Shown piece by piece: positions 32,127-36,544 of a DNA stretch of 36,544 nucleotides. The notes beneath the pieces are model-generated. The model saw only the letters and a program-made list of their open reading frames with translations. It ran no database searches and was not told where the DNA came from. Numbering within the stretch: the stretch's first letter is position 1; every line of letters begins with the position of its first letter. The translations under genes were made by a program, and so were the position numbers. The DNA is taken from positions 1 to 36,544 of the forward strand of contig CACZIO010000041.1 in NCBI GenBank assembly GCA_902781215.1. The letters run 5' to 3'. Source of the stretch: an uncultured Lachnospiraceae bacterium. GTDB taxonomy: Bacteria > Bacillota > Clostridia > Lachnospirales > Lachnospiraceae.

Positions 32127-33233
32127 ATGAACATTTCCGACAGATCCGTGCTCTCCTGTTATCGGGAGATCGGCGAGATCAACGCCGAACACGGCGTGAC
32201 CCTTGTACAGCATACCACAACCGGCCTTGTCTATGTCAAAAAAATCCTGACCGTCTACAACACGGAGGTCTACCTCTATCTGCGCGACCACCACATCAAG
32301 GGAACGCCCGAGGTCCTGGAGGTCGTGGAGTCGGACGGACAGCTGACCGTGATCGAGGAATACATCAGCGGCCAGACACTGCGCGAGATCCTGGACCACG
32401 GAAATATTTTTCCGGAGGAGGACGCAGTCGCAATCATTATGCAGCTCTGCCGGATCCTGCAGGAAATGCACCGGGCCCAGCCGCCCATTCTGCACCGCGA
32501 CATCAAGCCCTCCAACATCATCCGGACCTCCGGCGGCAGGATCTGCCTGCTGGACATGAACGCCGCCCGCCGTATGTCTCCGGGCAAAGCGCAGGACACG
32601 CAGCTGATCGGCACCGTCGGCTATGCGGCGCCGGAGCAGTACGGCTTCGGCACCTCCAGTATCCAGACAGACATTTATGCCACCGGCGTCCTGCTCTGCG
32701 AGCTGGTGACCGGCCACCTCCCCAAAGACGGAATCCCGCGCGGGAAGATCGGCCGCATTGTCAGCAGGTGCACGCGCATCGACCCCGCGGACCGCTACAA
32801 GGATATGGCAGAGCTCCTGAGCGCCCTGTCCGCACTCGGCAGCCGGCCCGCACTCGATCCGAGCATGAGGGCCGGCAACTCCTCCGGCTTCCGCTATATG
32901 CTCCCGGGCTTTCGCAGCGGCAACCCGCTCCACTATATCATCGGCGGATTTGCATATTTCGCGCTCCTGGCCCTCAGTCTCACCTACACGGCGGAGGGTC
33001 TTCCCGCCGGCAGCTTTGTCCTGTGGACCGAGCGCCTGCTCTACCTGGTCTGCGGCTTCGGGATCCTGCTCTTCACCGGCAACTATATGGATGTCTGGCG
33101 GAGCCTGGGTCTCACCCGGATCCAGAACACCCTTCTCCGCCTGGCCGCCGTCCTGGCCATCGATTTCTTTCTGGCAGGCGTCATGACCACCTTTATGATC
33201 TTTGCGGCCATGATCCTCAGGCCTTTCTACTGA
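32127..33233 (+). CDS. atypical membrane-anchored Ser/Thr protein kinase 2
   Basis: This 368-residue paralog of kinase 1 has its motifs at identical positions: Lys39 in VYVKK, HRDIKPSN (123-130), DMN (143-145) instead of DFG, and APE (168-170). The glycine-rich loop is again replaced (YREIGEINAEHGVTLVQH). The linker to the membrane module is shorter than in kinase 1. The module begins with LPGFRSGNPLHY and includes a conserved block, LLYLVCGFGILLFTGNYMDV. GGAGGATTTCCG precedes ATG 32127; the in-frame extension to 31902 runs over the divergent regulator gene and is rejected. It probably phosphorylates proteins near the inner membrane face. No extracellular sensor domain is present, so any signal must be sensed by the membrane segments or by partners. 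Confidence 0.88.
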   Translation: MNISDRSVLSCYREIGEINAEHGVTLVQHTTTGLVYVKKILTVYNTEVYLYLRDHHIKGTPEVLEVVESDGQLTVIEEYISGQTLREILDHGNIFPEEDAVAIIMQLCRILQEMHRAQPPILHRDIKPSNIIRTSGGRICLLDMNAARRMSPGKAQDTQLIGTVGYAAPEQYGFGTSSIQTDIYATGVLLCELVTGHLPKDGIPRGKIGRIVSRCTRIDPADRYKDMAELLSALSALGSRPALDPSMRAGNSSGFRYMLPGFRSGNPLHYIIGGFAYFALLALSLTYTAEGLPAGSFVLWTERLLYLVCGFGILLFTGNYMDVWRSLGLTRIQNTLLRLAAVLAIDFFLAGVMTTFMIFAAMILRPFY

Positions 33234-33394
33234 GCGTGCATGGCAGATTGCTGACCGCCGGCTATGCGCCAAATTCTGTATTTGCCTTGCACAATGGTAA
33301 AAAGAAACATCAGGCGTGGTTGCAGCCAGCCGATACCATTTTCCTTGAATAATAGCAAAAAGCATGCCGGACCGATTTCCTACAGGAGGTCTCC

Positions 33395-34657
33395 ATGACT
33401 GAGTCAGAAAAGTCCATACTCTTTTCCTGCCGGGAAATCGCCGTTATGGAACCGGACCGCGGCACCACACTCGTACAGCACGAGCCCACCCGCAGGATCT
33501 ATGTCAAAAAAGAACTCCCTGCCCGGAGCGCAGGCGTCTACCGCTGGCTCCGGCACCATTACATCGAAGGGGTTCCTGAAGTGGTGGAGGTGGTCAATGT
33601 TCCAGTCGCCACGATACCCGGAGAAGCTGGAAAGACCAGAGAATCCGGGCAGCCCGTAAACAGCACAAGCGTATCCCGTCTGACTGAATCTCCGTTTTCT
33701 TCTATCGAATACGCCCTCGAGGAATATGTCAGCGGCCAGACTCTGCGCGAGATCCTGGGCAACGGGAATCTCTTTCCGGTTGAGGAAGCTGTCGACATCA
33801 TGGAACAGCTGTGCCGGACTCTGCAGGCCCTCGGAAACGCCAGGCCTCCGATCACGGGCTGTGACCTGGATCCTGCCAACATTATCCTCACTTCGGATGG
33901 CCTTGTCCGCATCCGCGACCTGCGCAGCGCCGGTCAGACATTCGGTCAGACATTCTCTGACATGTCTGACAATCCACTCCCACCGGTCAGTAAAACCGGC
34001 CGGGCCAGACGCTCCAAAGTGGGAAACACTGACTTCTCCAACGGGCACGTGAAGTCTTTGCAGACCGACCTGCGTGCTCTCGGCGGTCTTTTTTGCCAGC
34101 TGATCACCGGACACCTGCCCGGGAACGAACTGCCCGGCGGAAAACCCGGCCAGATCATCCGCAGATGCATGGAAAGCCATCCATCAAAACAATATCCCGA
34201 CCTGCAAGGCCTTCTGCGGGACCTCGATGCCTGCCGGCCCCACCCGACCGTCGACCACAGCATCACCTCCGACAGCGATGCAGCTGACGCGGCTCCCCGG
34301 AAACATCCCTGCCTGCTGCCCGGCTTCCGCAGCGGCAACCCGCTCCACGTCCTGGCTGCTCTCTTCGCCTACATCCTTCTCATCTGGCTGAGCCTGACCT
34401 TTACCCTGGACAAGTTCCCGCCCGGCTGGCAGATGTGGGTCGAGCGCCTGGTCTTCTTTCTCTGCGGGTCTGTCATTCTCCTCTTTACAGGCAACTACAT
34501 GGATGTCTGGCGCCATCTGCGGATCACGAAGATCCGGACCACCCTGCTCCGGCTCCTGGTCGTGCTCATCATCAATGCCGCTCTCTTCATGCTCTCCATC
34601 CTGGCCATCATTTTCACCGGCCTCGCCCTGGGCGTCTACCACTCCAGCCTGTTCTGA
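33395..34657 (+). CDS. pseudokinase paralog 3 with conserved membrane module
   Basis: This 420-residue third paralog keeps the start (LVQHEPTRRIYVKKEL), EEYVSGQTLREILGNGN and the membrane module (LPGFRSGNPLHV, then LLFTGNYMDVWRHL) but has lost catalysis. The loop HRDIKPSN is GCDLDPAN (155-162), DMN is DLR (175-177), and the APE segment is replaced by a polar stretch. An extra 38-residue linker (about 68-105) interrupts the N-lobe. Lys38/39 and the loop Asp and Asn remain, so nucleotide binding cannot be excluded. AGGAGGTCTCC precedes the start. Retention of a full-length open frame and of the membrane part suggests it works as a partner or regulator of kinases 1 and 2 and is not simply decaying. 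Confidence 0.85.
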   Translation: MTESEKSILFSCREIAVMEPDRGTTLVQHEPTRRIYVKKELPARSAGVYRWLRHHYIEGVPEVVEVVNVPVATIPGEAGKTRESGQPVNSTSVSRLTESPFSSIEYALEEYVSGQTLREILGNGNLFPVEEAVDIMEQLCRTLQALGNARPPITGCDLDPANIILTSDGLVRIRDLRSAGQTFGQTFSDMSDNPLPPVSKTGRARRSKVGNTDFSNGHVKSLQTDLRALGGLFCQLITGHLPGNELPGGKPGQIIRRCMESHPSKQYPDLQGLLRDLDACRPHPTVDHSITSDSDAADAAPRKHPCLLPGFRSGNPLHVLAALFAYILLIWLSLTFTLDKFPPGWQMWVERLVFFLCGSVILLFTGNYMDVWRHLRITKIRTTLLRLLVVLIINAALFMLSILAIIFTGLALGVYHSSLF

Positions 34658-34809
34658 CCCGTCGGCCTGTCCGCAGTTTTATTCAGGCAGGCGGCCTCAC
34701 ACCGGACATCTGCCTCCTGCACCCTGGTCTGTGCTGCCGGATCAGCAAAACCTCGCGCGGTCTTATGCTGTGAGGACGCGCTGATATCCTTACATCCTGA
34801 CCTTACCGG

Positions 34810-34838
34810 TTGACATCCTTCGATCGCAGTTTTATTAT
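34810..34838 (+). promoter_or_regulatory. promoter of the Uma2 gene
   Basis: A consensus TTGACA (34810-34815), 17-bp spacer and TATTAT (34833-34838) lie 57 bp before the start codon. It is the best sigma-A-type promoter in the window. Confidence 0.75.
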
Positions 34839-34894
34839 GTATATACGGTATTTTTGTTCTATCTCTTGTACTGCAGAAAGGAGGATTACAACCA

Positions 34895-35677
34895 ATGACC
34901 AGGACTGAAGATAAAGACTCCCGCCGCGTCACAGGCAATGAAACTCCCCCGAAAATGCCGAAGGGAGACCCGCGGAAAGTGCCGGAAGCAAACCCTAAGG
35001 AACAGTCGGGCGGTCTTCTGAGCGGCATTTCTCTCTCCACGTACAAATATTCCTATGAGGAGCCTCCTGTTTCCATGCTGCATGAAAATGCCCCCTACTA
35101 CGGGATGCAGGAGGACGACACGATCCATACACTGGAGGACTACTACGCCCTGCCGGATGAGCGTCGTGTCGAACTGATCGACGGTCGCTTTTTTGAAATG
35201 ACGGCGCCCCGTGCAATACACCAGGCTGTCCAGATGAAACTTGCCAATCGTTTTGAAAACTACCGCCGGACAAAAAAGGGCGGAAAAGACTGCCAGGTTT
35301 TTCCTGCACCCTTTGATGTCCAGCTGGACAGAGACCAGTACACCATGCTGGAGCCCGACATCAGCATCATCTGCGACAGAGACAAGATTCAGGGTTTCGG
35401 ATGCTATGGCGCTCCGGACATGATTGTGGAGATCCTGTCCATCTCCACCCGGTCCAAAGATATGTATACCAAACTCAGCAAATACAAGAATGCCGGCGTC
35501 CGGGAATACTGGATGGTGGATCCCCTCAAAAAAAAGGTTATCGTCTATCATTTTGAAAACGGAGACGAGATTGCACTGTACGGCTTCGACGCAAAGATAC
35601 CGGTCGGCATCTCCGGCGGAGAGCTGGTTATCGATTTTGCGGAAATCTATGACGAGATCCGTTACCTGTACGATTGA
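34895..35677 (+). CDS. Uma2-family (DUF820) PD-(D/E)xK nuclease-fold protein
   Basis: This 260-residue protein has a polar N-terminal stretch (1-75) and a Uma2 domain. RVELIDGRFFEMTAP (91-105), His109, EPDISIICD (Asp155), APDMIVEILS (Glu179) and YTKLSKYKNAGVREYWMVDP (191-210) form the expected restriction-nuclease-like core. Uma2 proteins are abundant in cyanobacteria and some Firmicutes; their function is mostly unknown, with nuclease activity or a mobile-element link suspected. AAAGGAGGATTACAACC precedes the ATG, and the promoter is strong. The last 43 bp are repeated twice directly downstream, and an IS605-type remnant follows. Confidence 0.88.
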   Translation: MTRTEDKDSRRVTGNETPPKMPKGDPRKVPEANPKEQSGGLLSGISLSTYKYSYEEPPVSMLHENAPYYGMQEDDTIHTLEDYYALPDERRVELIDGRFFEMTAPRAIHQAVQMKLANRFENYRRTKKGGKDCQVFPAPFDVQLDRDQYTMLEPDISIICDRDKIQGFGCYGAPDMIVEILSISTRSKDMYTKLSKYKNAGVREYWMVDPLKKKVIVYHFENGDEIALYGFDAKIPVGISGGELVIDFAEIYDEIRYLYD

Positions 35678-35763
35678 TTATGCGGTAATTTATGGCGGGA
35701 TCAGCTGCCTGTACGATTGACTCTACGGAGATCTATGGCGAAATCAACTGCCTGAGCCAGGCA
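35635..35763. repeat. three tandem 43-bp units derived from the uma2 3' end
   Basis: Units 35635-35677 (inside the gene), 35678-35720 and 35721-35763 have an exact 43-bp period. Each contains a version of GCGGAAATCTATGACGAGAT and the segment CCTGTACGATTGA, which is decayed in the last unit. Conceptually they read DFAEIYDEIRYLYD, then YAVIYGGISCLYD, then STEIYGEINCLS, each ending at or near a stop codon. The copies have diverged, so the event is not recent. Confidence 0.85.
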
Positions 35764-35804
35764 GAACAGTCAATGCCTAAAAGTCAATAAGCATAATACA
35801 ATGC

Positions 35805-35905
35805 GTGAATGACCCACCGCCTACGCCTACGCTTAGAGGCGGGGGCTTCGCGCCGCTTACGCGGACACTGGGCAGACACTTGCCCGCTGTCCCGTTTGAC
35901 CGGGA
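35805..35905 (-). mobile_element. probable right end / omega-RNA scaffold of an IS605-type element
   Basis: Behind the TnpB stop codon (minus strand) lie several hairpins. The last one, CCCACCGCCT (35813-35822) with AGGCGGGGG (35837-35845), resembles the terminal hairpin at the right end of IS200/IS605 elements, where the guide-RNA scaffold of TnpB also ends. If so, the element boundary is near 35805 and the guide would read into the DNA to its left. The exact boundary is inferred. Confidence 0.55.
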
Positions 35906-36544
35906 TTACTTTTGCTGTGGTCCTGCATAGGTCACAGCCCTGACTTTGCCGTACAGGTAACTGCAGTCCATCCCCGCGGGGAAGATCCGTTCATCATATT
36001 TCCGTCCGGTATTGGCCGCGCCGTTGATGTCAGCGTTCATCACCTTCCCGTCGTCCTGCCGGTACAGACCCCGCTTTGTCCTCTTTCCGGAGAAGCTTAC
36101 GCCCTCTGCCTCCTCTTTCCCGTATGTCGGGATCCGGTCTCTGCTCCCGAAGCAGGCCTTTGAGGTATAGCTCTCCTCCTGCAGGATGACACAGATCCCG
36201 TACCGGACATTGTTCCTGTGCCCCATCCCGGCGCCCTGTTTCTGGCCGCTGTTGTATCCGACGATGAGATAGGAAAGATCCCTCTCCTTCATCAGGCGGA
36301 AGATGTAGTGGGCGTACTTGTAGAAGGTATCACGCAGGAAGGCGTCGCGTTTTCTGGAGATACGCTTCATCTGTCCCGTGGCCGGCGGGTGATAAGTCTT
36401 CGGGTCGTGCCCCTTCATCTGCTCAGACCTGAGGAAGGCCATCCTCTTGTTGAACCACTGGTTGCATGCCTTGACCGCTCCGCCCTTGACAACAATGGGT
36501 CCATTCCCCTTGTTGTCTGCGATGGCTGCGAAGTTGTTAAGGCC
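35906..36544 (-). CDS. TnpB (IS605 OrfB-type) RNA-guided nuclease, partial, with probable internal deletion
   Basis: The frame is open from the window edge (GLNNFAAIADNKGNGPIVVK) to 35906, about 212 residues of the C-terminal half. GLNNFA belongs to the first RuvC motif, whose Asp is beyond the edge. IVGYNSGQKQ and QEESYTSKACFGSRD follow, and NADINGAANTGRK contains the third RuvC Asp. Between MGHRNN and the YGICVILQEESYTSK segment I miss about 20 residues usual in this group (a stretch containing a FxxIP...L...YK pattern). An in-frame internal deletion is therefore likely, and the nuclease may be inactive. The zinc-finger cysteines are also absent, as in some relatives. No TnpA is seen; upstream lies outside the window. 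Confidence 0.85.
   Translation of the reverse strand, partial: GLNNFAAIADNKGNGPIVVKGGAVKACNQWFNKRMAFLRSEQMKGHDPKTYHPPATGQMKRISRKRDAFLRDTFYKYAHYIFRLMKERDLSYLIVGYNSGQKQGAGMGHRNNVRYGICVILQEESYTSKACFGSRDRIPTYGKEEAEGVSFSGKRTKRGLYRQDDGKVMNADINGAANTGRKYDERIFPAGMDCSYLYGKVRAVTYAGPQQK

Noticed and set aside
32109-33365. Minus-strand 418-residue frame opposite kinase 2
   Set aside because: Shadow frame; kinase motifs and ribosome binding site are on the plus strand.

Overview
The window looks like a chromosomal segment of a moderately high-GC anaerobic Firmicute, most likely Lachnospiraceae-like (inference). Signs of this are strong AGGAGG-type ribosome binding sites, an EFR1-type flavodoxin/ferredoxin protein, a CotH-family kinase, a YerB/DUF3048 lipoprotein, a BioY biotin uptake component with a BirA-type operator, a divergent ThyA, and galactokinase and PHP-phosphatase types familiar from Clostridia. 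Most coding DNA is rich in third-position G/C. One gene (28880-29953) is visibly more AT-rich.

Layout. 1-5.8 kb: a MATE exporter, a flavodoxin-ferredoxin protein, a HEPN/MNT toxin-antitoxin pair on the minus strand, and a CaiB/BaiF-fold enzyme with the residue pattern of alpha-methylacyl-CoA racemases. 5.8-11.6 kb: a long-chain polyprenyl diphosphate synthase, tRNA-Ala(GGC), a BirA-controlled bioY-DUF1284 pair, a PucR-type regulator, and a 57-residue small protein with an excellent ribosome binding site. 11.6-21 kb: a galactokinase-like GHMP kinase, CotH kinase, PHP phosphatase, two lipoproteins, a nitroreductase and an NADH pyrophosphatase (NudC). 21-24.3 kb: a metal-resistance operon on the minus strand (ArsR/CadC sensor, HMA metallochaperone, CPC-type P1B ATPase). 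24.7-27.3 kb: a minus-strand operon of a phosphodiester glycosidase-domain protein, a four-helix membrane protein and a PAP2 phosphatase. 27.8-30 kb: thymidylate synthase and a zinc-ribbon membrane protein. 30.2-34.7 kb: three paralogous membrane-anchored Ser/Thr kinase-like proteins with an XRE-like regulator embedded on the opposite strand. 34.9-36.5 kb: a Uma2 nuclease-fold protein and the 3' part of a TnpB gene that leaves the window.

Three layers of non-genic structure stand out. First, a family of composite multi-hairpin elements (1965, 6868, 24265 and 24617, with a partial relative at 9187) shares an ordered set of stems. Its arms differ between copies by compensatory changes. Second, several genes have tandemly duplicated 3' ends: galK with two 80-bp units and uma2 with three 43-bp units. 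A 22-bp unit is repeated beside nudC, with an inverted copy inside its coding sequence. Third, many otherwise conserved enzymes carry extra low-complexity linkers.

The best candidate for an undescribed protein system is the kinase cluster. Two kinases have lost the glycine-rich loop and carry DMN in place of DFG, and the third copy is a pseudokinase that keeps the conserved membrane module.
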